47,901 bases of DNA from Magnetospirillum sp. UT-4 (GTDB taxonomy: Bacteria; Pseudomonadota; Alphaproteobacteria; Rhodospirillales; Magnetospirillaceae). The position numbers were made by a program, and so were the translations under genes. Below, in pieces: positions 7,042-14,774 of the stretch. How positions within the stretch are numbered: the first letter of the stretch is position 1; each line of letters begins with the position of its first letter. The notes under the pieces are model-generated. The model ran no database searches and was not told the DNA's origin. It saw nothing but the letters and a program-made list of their open reading frames with translations. Location of the stretch: contig NZ_CACVCG010000055.1 of assembly GCF_902729435.1 (NCBI RefSeq), positions 1 through 47,901 of the forward strand, written 5' to 3'.

Positions 7042-7281
7042 ATGCAGACTATAACCTTCGACGATCTGGTGCGCTCCTTCGGTGGCCCCGCCCGCATGGC
7101 GGAGACGCTGGGACTTGTCCGCACCGCAATCCCAAACTGGCGTCGGCGTGGTCGCATTCCACCCTCGCAATGGGCGGCAATTGTCGATGCTGCTGAAGCG
7201 CTTGGTATCCCCGGGGTGTCATACGACGCCCTTCGGCACATTCGGTACATGCCCGAGCCAGCGCAGGAGGTGGCTGCATGA
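7042..7281 (+). CDS. Cro-like HTH regulator
   Basis: The 79-residue protein has a Cro/YdaS-type helix-turn-helix: FGGPARMAETLGLVRTAIPN followed by WRRRGRIPPSQWAAIV, with the WRRRGRIP motif typical of phage Cro repressors. It is the first gene of the rightward early operon and diverges from the CI-type repressor. It would compete for the shared operators and favour the lytic state. Start ATG 7042 is the only in-frame ATG after the operator that keeps the whole HTH. It overlaps the next gene by ATGA. Confidence 0.83.
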   Translation: MQTITFDDLVRSFGGPARMAETLGLVRTAIPNWRRRGRIPPSQWAAIVDAAEALGIPGVSYDALRHIRYMPEPAQEVAA

Positions 7282-7742
7282 GCTTCGCCGCTGTCGAGAT
7301 GACGGGGGTTGCCGCCCCCGCCGATCCCATCAACCGCAACCACAACCGCGTTCGAGCATGGAACAACGCGGGCGGAACTTCGATGGGAAACTCCACGGTC
7401 ACTTTGCGCAACCATGAGGAGTGCCCGGGCGACCGCTGGGCGGCGGCGCTGCGGCGTCGCTTCCCCGGCCAGCGGCCGGGCACCCTCGACACCAAGGCCT
7501 GCGCCATCGCCTTCGGGGTGTCGGCGCGCACCGCCGAAGGATGGGGCGGCGGGCAGGCTCCCAACCTCAAGCACCTGGTGCGGGCGTGGCGCCTGTTCGG
7601 GTGGGGCGTCGTCGCCGAGGTCCTGGGGGATGACGCCGCCGACGCCAGCCTGGCGCTCGACCGCGAGCTCGCCGAGCTCGAGGGAAGGCTGAAGCTGCTT
7701 CGCCACAATCTCGGCCAGGTTGGCACGAGGACGCGCCGATGA
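7278..7742 (+). CDS. Hypothetical early protein with possible HTH
   Basis: This 154-residue product follows the Cro-like gene with an ATGA overlap. Residues about 74-98 (TKACAIAFGVSARTAEGWGG) look like a helix-turn-helix, and the C-terminal part (about 118-145) is a charged helix. A CII- or replication-linked DNA-binding role fits the position, but I do not recognise a family. Confidence 0.7.
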   Translation: MSFAAVEMTGVAAPADPINRNHNRVRAWNNAGGTSMGNSTVTLRNHEECPGDRWAAALRRRFPGQRPGTLDTKACAIAFGVSARTAEGWGGGQAPNLKHLVRAWRLFGWGVVAEVLGDDAADASLALDRELAELEGRLKLLRHNLGQVGTRTRR

Positions 7743-7909
7743 TCGGCGTTTGGCGATGGGCGTTGGCCACCGCGCTGGCGCTGGTGGTCCTGCGGGACCG
7801 GGCCGCGCTGGCGCTGGCCAAGGGCTTTGCGGCCGCCGCCGCCGCGTTGGAGCGGGGGGTTCGCCGCCGGAAGGGAGGGGACGCATGTCGAAGGGACGCT
7901 GGCAAGCGT
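7739..7909 (+). CDS. Small hydrophobic protein (56 aa)
   Basis: The ORF starts MIGVWRWALATALALVVL, a probable membrane segment, and is followed by Ala-rich and basic stretches. It shares an ATGA with the preceding stop (7739-7742) and overlaps the next gene by 25 bases. The coupling favours a real gene; no function can be given. Confidence 0.45.
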
Positions 7910-8088
7910 TGACCTCGGCCGGGACGGTCGGCACCTACGCCACCCGCCAGGCCGCGATGAACGATCTCACTCGGATGCGCCGATTGAGCGGTGCCGTGGT
8001 GCGCCATCTCGGGACCGGCGAGCGCTGGGAATGGCGGCGTGGCACCTGGATCAAGACCGATGCCGGTCGGAAGGCGGGCGCGGCATGA
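7885..8088 (+). CDS. Hypothetical phage protein (67 aa)
   Basis: The product MSKGRWQALTSAGTVGTYAT... is small and basic. AGGGAGGGG stands about six bases before ATG 7885, a strong Shine-Dalgarno, and the gene ends in an ATGA overlap with the next one. No family is recognised. Upstream residues in the same frame have no start signal and are ignored. Confidence 0.65.
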   Translation: MSKGRWQALTSAGTVGTYATRQAAMNDLTRMRRLSGAVVRHLGTGERWEWRRGTWIKTDAGRKAGAA

Positions 8089-8162
8089 ACCTCTCCGATC
8101 CGGCAGCCTTCCCCACGGCAATCGTGGCCCTCCTGCTCGCTCTTGCGGGGTGTCTGCTATGA
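8085..8162 (+). CDS. 25-residue hydrophobic peptide
   Basis: The ORF encodes a short peptide with a single hydrophobic segment (AIVALLLALAGCLL) at its C-terminal end. Both its start and its stop sit in ATGA overlaps (8085-8088 and 8159-8162), so it fits exactly between two genes. That precision argues for translation. It could be a small membrane peptide or only a coupling device. Confidence 0.45.
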   Translation: MNLSDPAAFPTAIVALLLALAGCLL

Positions 8163-9394
8163 GCGCGGGATTGAAAGAGGGCGCCGGCCGCCCCGCCAAC
8201 CCCGGCGCCACCCACGCCGAAATCGTCGCCCTTGCCTGCCGCAAGGGCATCACCTTCCAGGCGGCGCTCCGCCTGGTGGCCAGCCGGTCCGATGAGGATG
8301 CCGGGGCGAACAGGGGGGATGCCGCATCCCCCAGCACACCAAGTCGGCCTGCGCGGCCGGCGCCGCGAGGGCGGGCGCCGGTGCGTGTCACTCCCACCCC
8401 GGCTGCCGAGGGCGTGCCCCCGGCGGACATGGGCAAGGCCGACATTGCGGCGACCTCTGCGCAAACTGCGGCCGGCGGGGGAGGCCCACGTTCGGAAGGG
8501 CACGGTGCTCCCGCCGCCGGCCGGCTTCTCACCCCCGAGGATCTCGACGCCATCGTCGAGCGGGCGTGGCGACGGACCATGGCGCGGCTGCGGCCCGACC
8601 TGGCGATCGCAGTGGGCGTGCCGGTGGAACCTACCCCCCCCGGCGGCGCTTGCGAGCCGGAGGCGGAAGGGCCGGCGAACGCCGTTCGCGTGGAAGAGCC
8701 CGCATCGGCGCCGCGTGTCCAGCTGGATCCCGACGCCGTGGCGCTGGCCGTGGTTGACCATAGCGATCTGCACCTCGCCGAGCCGCCCCCGATCGTTCGG
8801 GCGGTTCCGCCGGCTGCGGTGGTGGAGGCGTCTTGCCACCAGAAAAAAACCAAGCGATGCGGCGGTGGGGCACCGCCAGGCCAGGACAAGCCGGGGCGCC
8901 GAGCCCGGCCCGCGGAACAGGCGGGCGACGCGCACGGCTTGACCGGGACGGCCGCATCAAAGCCAGCCGGGACCGATCCCGGCCCGCAGCCGACCATTTC
9001 CGACGTCGTGGATACCGTCTCCTGTCTGGCGGCGTCGGAGCCGGAGGTGGCGCGTCCTTCGCCACCTCCGGCAACCATCCTGGATCTGCCGCCGGCGCCT
9101 CCGCCGCCGGTCGCGCCCGACGTCGTCAAGCCCGATCGTGCGGCCGAACTGGCGCAGATCGAAGCCTTCCTGGCGACCAAGGGCGCCAGCCGGGAGCCCG
9201 ATTTCGGCGAGCTGCAGGAGGCCTATCGCGTCCTGAAGCGCCACGGCTACTGGCTGGCCAAGGCACCACGGGCCAGCCGCGGGCCGGTCATCTACCTGGT
9301 CAACGGCGGCGGGCGCTATCTGGCGAAGGAAGTCCGTGCCCTGGCGGCCAAACTGGAAAAGGAGCACGCGCGTGGAACGACAGCGGCTGCCTAA
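8159..9394 (+). CDS. Hypothetical Pro/Ala-rich early protein (411 aa)
   Basis: The product starts MSAGLKEGAGRPANPGATHA, a region resembling small DNA-binding segments (GRPANPGATHAEIVALACRK). Residues about 45-310 are low-complexity and Pro/Ala-rich, and the last 80 or so (AQIEAFLATKGASREPDFGE onwards) form a compact charged domain. I recognise no family. The 15-bp palindrome at 8675 is read in frame as Ala-Asn-Ala-Val-Arg inside the disordered part. It starts in an ATGA overlap and overlaps the TSCPD-like gene downstream. Confidence 0.75.
   Translation: MSAGLKEGAGRPANPGATHAEIVALACRKGITFQAALRLVASRSDEDAGANRGDAASPSTPSRPARPAPRGRAPVRVTPTPAAEGVPPADMGKADIAATSAQTAAGGGGPRSEGHGAPAAGRLLTPEDLDAIVERAWRRTMARLRPDLAIAVGVPVEPTPPGGACEPEAEGPANAVRVEEPASAPRVQLDPDAVALAVVDHSDLHLAEPPPIVRAVPPAAVVEASCHQKKTKRCGGGAPPGQDKPGRRARPAEQAGDAHGLTGTAASKPAGTDPGPQPTISDVVDTVSCLAASEPEVARPSPPPATILDLPPAPPPPVAPDVVKPDRAAELAQIEAFLATKGASREPDFGELQEAYRVLKRHGYWLAKAPRASRGPVIYLVNGGGRYLAKEVRALAAKLEKEHARGTTAAA
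8675..8689. repeat. 15-bp palindrome copy 2
   Basis: GCGAACGCCGTTCGC lies within the 411-aa gene, in the disordered coding part. Confidence 0.8.
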
Positions 9395-9737
9395 TCGGCG
9401 CCTGTGCCTGACCGAGACCCTGGAATGGTGCGAGCACACCTGGCTGATGAATGTCGGCTTCGACGTCGATGGCCGGGTGCGCGAGGTCTTCATCGACGGC
9501 AACAAGGTAGGGTCGCTGTTCGAGGGCCTGCTCGACGACGCCTGCGTGCTGGTGTCGCACCTGCTGCAGATAGGGCGCACGCCCGCCGACCTGGTGCGGC
9601 GCCTGGGCGGATCGGAAGCCGAGCCCGCCAGCCCGATCGGCCTGGTCGCCCGCCAGCTGGCGCGGCTCGAGGCCGATGCCGGCGTCATCGTGCGCGAGGT
9701 CTATGCCCTCGCCGGCCAGCGGGGAGCGGCGGAATGA
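9372..9737 (+). CDS. Stand-alone TSCPD-like domain protein
   Basis: The 121-residue product contains NVGFDVDGRVREVFIDGNKV followed by GSLFEGLLDDACVLVSHLLQ and a Val-Arg-Arg-Leu end. This pattern (GFD-DGR-EVFI-GK-G... SLLLQ-G) resembles the TSCPD domain found at the C-terminus of class II ribonucleotide reductases, which also occurs alone in phages. GTG 9372 was chosen because AAAAGGAG lies about eight bases upstream. It overlaps the preceding gene by 23 bases and couples to the next by ATGA. A nucleotide-metabolism link is inferred only from the domain. Confidence 0.72.
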   Translation: MERQRLPNRRLCLTETLEWCEHTWLMNVGFDVDGRVREVFIDGNKVGSLFEGLLDDACVLVSHLLQIGRTPADLVRRLGGSEAEPASPIGLVARQLARLEADAGVIVREVYALAGQRGAAE

Positions 9738-9925
9738 CCGATTTCGACCCCACGGGCTTCGCCATCACCGAGCAGCGGCCCGGCGAGCTGCACCGTTTCT
9801 TCAACCACGCCTCGCGCCTGGTCATCGCCGCCGTCGTCGAGAGCGCCCGCCGCGGCCGGGTGTGGCCCGAGCTGCAGCGCGCGCTCGAGGACGCCGGCTT
9901 CGAGATCCGGCGCCGGCAGCAATAG
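9734..9925 (+). CDS. Hypothetical phage protein (63 aa)
   Basis: The product MTDFDPTGFAITEQRPGELH... is a small helical protein. It is coupled by ATGA to the TSCPD-like gene. No family is recognised. Confidence 0.65.
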   Translation: MTDFDPTGFAITEQRPGELHRFFNHASRLVIAAVVESARRGRVWPELQRALEDAGFEIRRRQQ

Positions 9926-9934
9926 GGGGGCATC

Positions 9935-10312
9935 ATGAACCCGATCCTGATCGTTAAAGATGCTGGTCACGGCACCGCCCCACCCTGCCCTGCCGCGAAA
10001 TTCGGCCCGGGCGATGTCGTCAAGGTGCGTCGGCGAGCCCACCTCAAGCACCTGCCCGGGCAAGCGGCCATCGCGGTCGTGGTGCCGCCCGGCTTCCCGG
10101 CCGAGCACGCCTTGGCGGATGCGCGTCATGAGCCGCGGCCGCTGATGACCACCATCCCGTCTCGTTCAATCACCTACATCGTCGCCTTCGACGGCAACCC
10201 CACCCCGCATCTGTTGCGGGAGACAGACTTGATCGCGACTGGCCTGCCAAAGGTGCCTGTGGGTTGGGCGGACGAGCCCGCAATCGACGCCTCGATGGAG
10301 GCTTCGGCATGA
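9935..10312 (+). CDS. Hypothetical phage protein (125 aa)
   Basis: The product starts MNPILIVKDAGHGTAPPCPA. The segment KFGPGDVVKVRRRAHLKHLP resembles a short beta-barrel, as in small nucleic-acid-binding or KOW/SH3-like folds, but this is weak. AGGGGGG precedes ATG 9935. It ends in an ATGA overlap with the exonuclease gene, suggesting a joint early role. Confidence 0.68.
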   Translation: MNPILIVKDAGHGTAPPCPAAKFGPGDVVKVRRRAHLKHLPGQAAIAVVVPPGFPAEHALADARHEPRPLMTTIPSRSITYIVAFDGNPTPHLLRETDLIATGLPKVPVGWADEPAIDASMEASA

Positions 10313-10875
10313 CCGCCTTTTCCCACGTTATGGTCGACCTGGAAACTATGGGCGCAGCTCCCGGGTGCGCCATCCTTTCCATCGGCGCAGTGGCCTTCGA
10401 TCCGGTCAATGGGCGGATGGGGCCCGACTTCTACACCGCCTTGTCGCTAGACAACTGCGTCACCTGGGGTTTGACCATCGAGCCAGGGACGGTGCTGTGG
10501 TGGATGAGGCAGTCGGAAGCCGCCCGCAACGAAGCCATGGGCGGCGACCAGATGTTACCCCTGGCGCTGGCCGACTTCGCCGCCTGGTTTTCCGAATATA
10601 TCGGCGCCCAGTATTTCTGGTGCCATGGGGCAACCTTCGACGCTCCCATTCTCAGTGCGGCCTACCAATGTGTGGGGCGGGAAACACCGTGGAAGTTCTG
10701 GGACGTGCGGGACACCAGAACATTGTACGACCTTGCGAGGGTGAAGCCCGACCGCGCGATCGGCACCCATCACAATGCCCTCGACGATGCCCGTGCCCAA
10801 GCGATGGCGGTAGTCGAGGCATATCGCCGCCTCGGCCTCGTGCCGACCACCTGTGCGGGGGCGGCCAATGCGTGA
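10309..10875 (+). CDS. DEDD-family 3'-5' exonuclease
   Basis: The 188-residue protein belongs to the RNase H-fold DnaQ/DEDD exonucleases. Motif I is Asp10-Leu-Glu12 in VMVDLETMG, motif II includes Asp111 in CHGATFDAPIL, and motif III is HNALDDA with His155 and Asp160. It resembles the phage exonuclease group related to ExoVIII/RNase T and T4 DexA. It would remove 3' nucleotides in phage DNA replication, recombination or host DNA breakdown. It overlaps both neighbours. Confidence 0.9.
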   Translation: MTAFSHVMVDLETMGAAPGCAILSIGAVAFDPVNGRMGPDFYTALSLDNCVTWGLTIEPGTVLWWMRQSEAARNEAMGGDQMLPLALADFAAWFSEYIGAQYFWCHGATFDAPILSAAYQCVGRETPWKFWDVRDTRTLYDLARVKPDRAIGTHHNALDDARAQAMAVVEAYRRLGLVPTTCAGAANA

Positions 10876-11245
10876 CCTTTACCTCGTCGACGCGTTTCGC
10901 GACACCAGCCCGGCGGTCATCGCCCATTTCGGCTGGGGGGGGGATGGCACCTGCGGGGTGTTCATCGTCTCCTCTCCGGTCGACCGGGCGCCGCTGCGGG
11001 TGATCGCCAGTGTGGGCGAAGGATGGGACCATGTGTCCGTCAGCCGGCGCAACCGCTGTCCCAACTGGACCGAGATGGAGCACGTCAAGCGCCTGTTCTT
11101 CCGCGAGGACGAAACGGCCATGCAGTTGCACGTCCCGCCGGCCGACCACGTCAATCTGCATCCCCACTGCCTGCACCTGTGGCGCCCCCACAACGTCGAG
11201 ATCCCGCGTCCTCCGGCCGACATGGTCGGTCCTGTCGGCGGGTGA
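10868..11245 (+). CDS. Conserved phage protein (DUF7694-like)
   Basis: The 125-residue product contains the run VIASVGEGWDHVSVSRRNRC, PNWTEMEHVKRLFF, HVPPADHVNLHPHCLHLWRP and a final PP-MVG. I know this pattern as a widespread small phage family, which I believe is DUF7694; the number is from memory. Its function is not known. ATG 10868 overlaps the exonuclease stop by eight bases. Confidence 0.72.
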   Translation: MRDLYLVDAFRDTSPAVIAHFGWGGDGTCGVFIVSSPVDRAPLRVIASVGEGWDHVSVSRRNRCPNWTEMEHVKRLFFREDETAMQLHVPPADHVNLHPHCLHLWRPHNVEIPRPPADMVGPVGG

Positions 11246-11248
11246 GCC

Positions 11249-11470
11249 ATGGACGCGCTTGAGCTCCTCGAGCAGCGGTCGGTGCTGCAGCGCTGGGTCG
11301 AGACCTATACCGGCACGCAGGGGCGGGCGCCGTTCGTGCGTGAGGCGGCGGCCGCCCTGCGGATGACCGAGGCTGCGATCGCCGAGCTGGTCGACGACGC
11401 TTTCTGGATGTACCTGGCCCATCCCGGCCGGGCGCTGGGCGCGCGCACCATCGAGCTCGAGGGGGAATGA
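11249..11470 (+). CDS. Hypothetical protein, winged-helix-like (73 aa)
   Basis: The product is a compact helical protein in which RAPFVREAAAALRMTEAAIA resembles the recognition part of a winged helix (LexA N-terminal type). There is no further domain. It lies three bases after the previous gene and shares an ATGA with the short ORF downstream. Confidence 0.6.
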   Translation: MDALELLEQRSVLQRWVETYTGTQGRAPFVREAAAALRMTEAAIAELVDDAFWMYLAHPGRALGARTIELEGE

Positions 11471-11592
11471 TGGCCGCTACCCCCCCCTGCCGCGGTACCG
11501 CCCGCCGAGAAAATCCAATCTTTTGCCTGTCACGGCCGAAAGGAGAGACAGGCATGGCCATTGGTAGCGGGTCGGGGGTGTCGTTGCGATGA
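11467..11592 (+). CDS. 41-residue ORF coupled to the primase-helicase
   Basis: The ORF starts MMAATPPCRGTARRENPIFC and fills the gap exactly, with ATGA overlaps at both ends (11467-11470 and 11589-11592). Inside it, GCCTGTC (11525-11531) and GACAGGC (11547-11553) can form a hairpin with a 15-base loop holding AAAGGAGAG. It may be a leader peptide that couples or regulates translation of the replication gene. The peptide itself is unremarkable. Confidence 0.38.
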   Translation: MMAATPPCRGTARRENPIFCLSRPKGETGMAIGSGSGVSLR

Positions 11593-13634
11593 CGCCCGCG
11601 GACTGGCAGGAACTCTATGACCTGGGATTTTCCATCTTCCCCCTGCAGCCCAAGGGGAAGCGCCCGGCGCTGAAGTGGGAAGAGTACCAGGCGCGGCGGC
11701 CGACCGAGCAGGAGGTGGCGCGCTGGGCGTCGGGCGCCGGCCGGCCGAACGCGTTCAACGTGGCGGTGGCCACCGGGCAGATCTCGGGCGTCATCGTGCT
11801 CGACACCGACACCGAGGAGGCCGAAGAGGAGGTGGCCAAGCGGGGCACGCCGGCGACGCCGACCGTGCGCACCGCCAAGGGCCGCCACCGCTATTACCGC
11901 CATCCCGGCTTTGAGGTCCGCAACTTCGCCCGCCGCATCCCCGGCACCGACCTGCGCGGCGACGGCGGCTATGTGGTGGCGGCCGGCTCGATCCACGAGA
12001 CCGGCGTGGTCTATGAATGGGAGGTCCATCCCCGCGACGTTCCCTTCGCCGATCCGCCCGACTGGCTGCTCGAGCTGCTGAAGCCCGCTCCGGTGTCGGA
12101 GCCCCCCCCTCCCCCGGCTCGGCCGACCAATGAGAACGCCTATGCCGAGGCGGCCTTCGACAAGGAATTGTCCAGCCTGCGCCGGGCCCAGCAGGGCGGC
12201 CGCAACGACCAGCTGAACCGCTCGGCCTTCAACCTTGGCCAGCTGGTCGGCGCCGGCGCGCTCGAGCGCGGCATCGTCGAGCGGCACCTGCTGTCTGCGG
12301 CGATGGCCATCGGCCTGACCGAGGACGAAAGCCTGGCCACCATCAAGAGCGGCATCGAGGACGGCATGGCCGATCCGCGCCGCATCCCCGAGCGTACGGC
12401 CCGGCGCCAGCGCGTCGGCGGGGTGATGGCGCCCTATCCCGACGAACCGCCGCCCGATTATGAGGAGCCGCCCCGGGGTGGCGGCGGCTATTCGCAGACC
12501 TATTCGCCGCCGGCACCGGTGGCCGACATCGAGGAAGAGCGGCGCCGGCGGCGGCCGCCGGGCCCCGAGCCGGTGCGGCTGACGGCGCTGGATCCGATCG
12601 CCTGGGCGGGCAAGCTGCCGCCCGACCGCCAGTGGATCGCGCACGACTGGATCCCGTGCCACACCACCACGGCGCTGTACGGCGACGGCGGCGTCGGCAA
12701 GACGCTGCTGGCGCAGCAGCTGCTGACGGCGGTGGCCAGCAACCGCGCCTGGTGCGGCCTGCAGGTGAAGCAGGTCAAGGCCATCGGCTTCTTCTGCGAG
12801 GACAGCGCCGACGAACTGCACCGCCGGCAGGACGCCATCTGCCGCGGCCTCGACCTCGGCCTCGGCGATCTCGAGGACTTGCGGTTCTTCTCGCGCGTCG
12901 CCGACGACAACCTGCTGATGACCTTCGACGCCGACGGCACCGGCCGGCGCACGCCGCTGTGGGAGGCGTTCCGCCGCGCGGTCCTCGACTTCGGTGCCCA
13001 GCTGGTGGTGGTCGACACGGCAGCCGACGTGTTCGGCGGCAACGAGAACATCCGCAACCAGGTGCGCCAGTTCATCGCCATGCTGACGTCGCTGGCCATG
13101 GAGATCGACGGCTCGGTCATCCTGTGCGCCCATCCCTCGGTGTCGGGCATCGCCAGCGGGCACGGCTTCGCCGGCTCGACCGCCTGGAACAACTCGGTGC
13201 GCTCGCGCCTCTATCTCACCCGCCCGGGCGACGAAGGCGACCAGGAGGACGCCGACACCAACGAACGCATCCTCACCCGCATGAAGGCCAACTATGCCGC
13301 CTCGGGCGAGGCCATCCGCCTGAAATGGGACGATGGCGCGCTGATGCCGATCGAGCGCGAGACCGGCTTCTTCGGGGCGATGGAGCGCGGCCGCGCCGAG
13401 ACCGCGTTCATCGAGGCGCTGCGCAAGCTGGAGAAGCAGGGGCGCGAGGCCTCGCCCAGCGTCAACGCCGGCTCTTACGCGCCCAAGCTGATCAAGGCCA
13501 TGCCCGAGGGCAAGGGCCACCGCCTGGAGGATCTGCGGCGGGCGATGGAGACCCTGTTCGCCGACGGCCGCATCACCGTGGTCGAGGTCGGGCGCCACAA
13601 GTCGAAGAGGATCGTCGTATGCGACAAGAAGTGA
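11589..13634 (+). CDS. Primase-polymerase fused to RepA-like helicase
   Basis: The 681-residue protein has a primase-polymerase (Prim-Pol) domain at about 1-165, with catalytic Asp72 and Asp74 in VIVLDTDTEE, the basic GRHRYYRHPG segment at about 99-108 and DLRGDGGYVVAAGS at about 122-135. A middle helical region and Pro-rich linker (about 185-340) lead to a RecA-fold RepA-like ATPase (AAA_25) with Walker A GDGGVGKT at 365-372 and a Walker B-type VVVDT near 475. A single protein would prime and unwind DNA at the phage origin. Its C-terminal part (about 600-681) is helical and may bind DNA. The repeat-rich region after its stop is a candidate origin. Confidence 0.9.
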   Translation: MTPADWQELYDLGFSIFPLQPKGKRPALKWEEYQARRPTEQEVARWASGAGRPNAFNVAVATGQISGVIVLDTDTEEAEEEVAKRGTPATPTVRTAKGRHRYYRHPGFEVRNFARRIPGTDLRGDGGYVVAAGSIHETGVVYEWEVHPRDVPFADPPDWLLELLKPAPVSEPPPPPARPTNENAYAEAAFDKELSSLRRAQQGGRNDQLNRSAFNLGQLVGAGALERGIVERHLLSAAMAIGLTEDESLATIKSGIEDGMADPRRIPERTARRQRVGGVMAPYPDEPPPDYEEPPRGGGGYSQTYSPPAPVADIEEERRRRRPPGPEPVRLTALDPIAWAGKLPPDRQWIAHDWIPCHTTTALYGDGGVGKTLLAQQLLTAVASNRAWCGLQVKQVKAIGFFCEDSADELHRRQDAICRGLDLGLGDLEDLRFFSRVADDNLLMTFDADGTGRRTPLWEAFRRAVLDFGAQLVVVDTAADVFGGNENIRNQVRQFIAMLTSLAMEIDGSVILCAHPSVSGIASGHGFAGSTAWNNSVRSRLYLTRPGDEGDQEDADTNERILTRMKANYAASGEAIRLKWDDGALMPIERETGFFGAMERGRAETAFIEALRKLEKQGREASPSVNAGSYAPKLIKAMPEGKGHRLEDLRRAMETLFADGRITVVEVGRHKSKRIVVCDKK

Positions 13635-13641
13635 CCTTGGC

Positions 13642-13656
13642 GCGAACGGCGTTCGC
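13642..13656. repeat. 15-bp palindrome copy 3 (intergenic)
   Basis: GCGAACGGCGTTCGC lies seven bases after the primase-helicase stop and just before the decamer array. Confidence 0.8.
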
Positions 13657-13662
13657 CTCCCT

Positions 13663-14074
13663 GCTCCGGTGTGCTCCGGTGTGTTTCCAACATCCTGAAG
13701 GCACAGGAGTTTTCGGCTTTGCCCGGGGCCGCTCCGGTGTCCGCCGCCCCCGCCCGGCCGCTGGCTTCCGGGGTCTCCTGCAAGCCATTGATCGGGCTGG
13801 CCTTTCCGCCTCGGACTGGGGGCTTCCGCTCCGGTGTCGGGCGCCCGCCCGCTCGGCCCGCTGTCTGGTGGTTGCCGGGGTCGGATTGCAAGCCATTGAG
13901 CGGGCTGCGTTTCCGGCGATGCACGCTCCGCGCGAGGATGGGGCGGGGGCGGCTTGGGACAGGAGTCCGGTGTTCCGCAAGCCGTTGATTTCGTTCTGTT
14001 CCGCTGTGTCTCGCCGGAATGCTCCGGTGTCTCGCAAGCCCTTGTTTTTCCTTAACAATCCTATGCTCCGGTGT
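13663..14074. repeat. Iteron-like array of GCTCCGGTGT
   Basis: Six exact copies of the decamer start at 13663, 13673, 13731, 13828, 14021 and 14065, the first two in tandem. A one- to two-base variant lies at 13964-13973. At 13964 and 14021 the decamer is followed after a few bases by CGCAAGCC-NTTG, suggesting a longer composite unit. All are in the same orientation, as in plasmid iterons. Confidence 0.7.
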
Positions 14075-14080
14075 GTCCCT

Positions 14081-14099
14081 ATAGATACTACGTATCTAT
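14081..14099. repeat. AT-rich inverted repeat
   Basis: ATAGATAC and GTATCTAT flank TAC, giving perfect 8-bp arms in an otherwise GC-rich region, seven bases after the last decamer. It could be an unwinding element or a regulator-binding site. Confidence 0.6.
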
Positions 14100-14104
14100 T
14101 ACCA

Positions 14105-14133
14105 GGGGCCCGCCCATGTTGCGGCGGGGCCCC
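14105..14133 (+). terminator. Strong GC hairpin, possible terminator
   Basis: GGGGCCCGCC (14105-14114) pairs with GGCGGGGCCCC (14123-14133) with one bulged base and an 8-base loop. Only CTTGT follows, so it is a weak intrinsic terminator at best. It may end early transcription before the late genes. Confidence 0.45.
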
Positions 14134-14195
14134 TTGTGCCTCCGTGGATACAGGGCGCTCGGCCGGAGCGAATAAAAAATGGGGGTGATATTCGG

Positions 14196-14774
14196 ATGAC
14201 CGACATCGCCAAGGGCATGAAGACGGCCGTCGCCACCGTCGCCGATCCGGCGGCACCGCCGGTCGAGGCGCCGCAGCAGGCTCTCCTGCCGCTGCTGCCC
14301 GCCGACCAGGTGGCGGAGCTTCCCGAGGGCACAGCGGAGCGGCGGGCGGCCATCGCCAACGCACCGCGCGGCCGGGGCCGGCCTCCCGGGGCAATCAACA
14401 AGACGACGGCGGCGTGGCGGGACTACCTGCTGTCGCGCTACCGCTCGCCGCTGGAGGCGCTGGCCGAAACCTACTCGCGGCCCGTCGAGGACCTGGCGCA
14501 GCAGCTCCAGTGCAAGCCGGTCGAGGCCTTCAAGATCCAGGTCCAGGCGGCGGCCGAGCTGGCGCCCTACCTGCACGGCAAGATGCCGGTCGAGGTCAAC
14601 CTGCAGGGATCGGCGCCTATCTTGCAGATCGTGGCGCCCGAGGCGGCGATGGCCTTCTACCAGGTGCAGGGCGGTGGCGCCGGGCCGCTGCTCGACATGC
14701 CGGTCGGCGAGGTGGTCGACGGTACAACCGCGCGTGCTTCCGAGGGGGATGATGATGCGTCCGGGCAACAGTAA
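14196..14774 (+). CDS. Terminase small subunit-like protein
   Basis: The 192-residue product has an Ala/Pro-rich N-terminus, then GRGRPPGAINKTTAAWRDYL, a motif common in phage small terminase or DNA-packaging proteins, and a helical core (about 70-130) ending KMPVEVNLQG. It would bind the packaging site and deliver DNA to the large subunit. ATG 14196 follows GGGGGTGAT. Its place just before the large terminase supports the call, although the gap to that gene is unusually long. Confidence 0.72.
   Translation: MTDIAKGMKTAVATVADPAAPPVEAPQQALLPLLPADQVAELPEGTAERRAAIANAPRGRGRPPGAINKTTAAWRDYLLSRYRSPLEALAETYSRPVEDLAQQLQCKPVEAFKIQVQAAAELAPYLHGKMPVEVNLQGSAPILQIVAPEAAMAFYQVQGGGAGPLLDMPVGEVVDGTTARASEGDDDASGQQ

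Larger units (their letters stand above)
13635..14195. other. Repeat-rich noncoding region, candidate origin
   Basis: No credible gene is seen in these 561 bases; ORFs here lack start signals and follow the repeats. It holds one 15-bp palindrome, the GCTCCGGTGT repeat array, four CAAGCC-NTTG repeats (13781, 13889, 13978, 14035), an AT-rich inverted repeat and a GC-rich hairpin, in that order. It lies directly after the replication gene and just before the packaging genes. Confidence 0.6.

Noticed and set aside
12632-14188. 518-codon plus-strand frame overlapping the primase-helicase and the repeats
   Set aside because: Out of frame with a protein carrying Prim-Pol and Walker motifs, very Arg/Gly-rich, and it runs through the iteron-like array.
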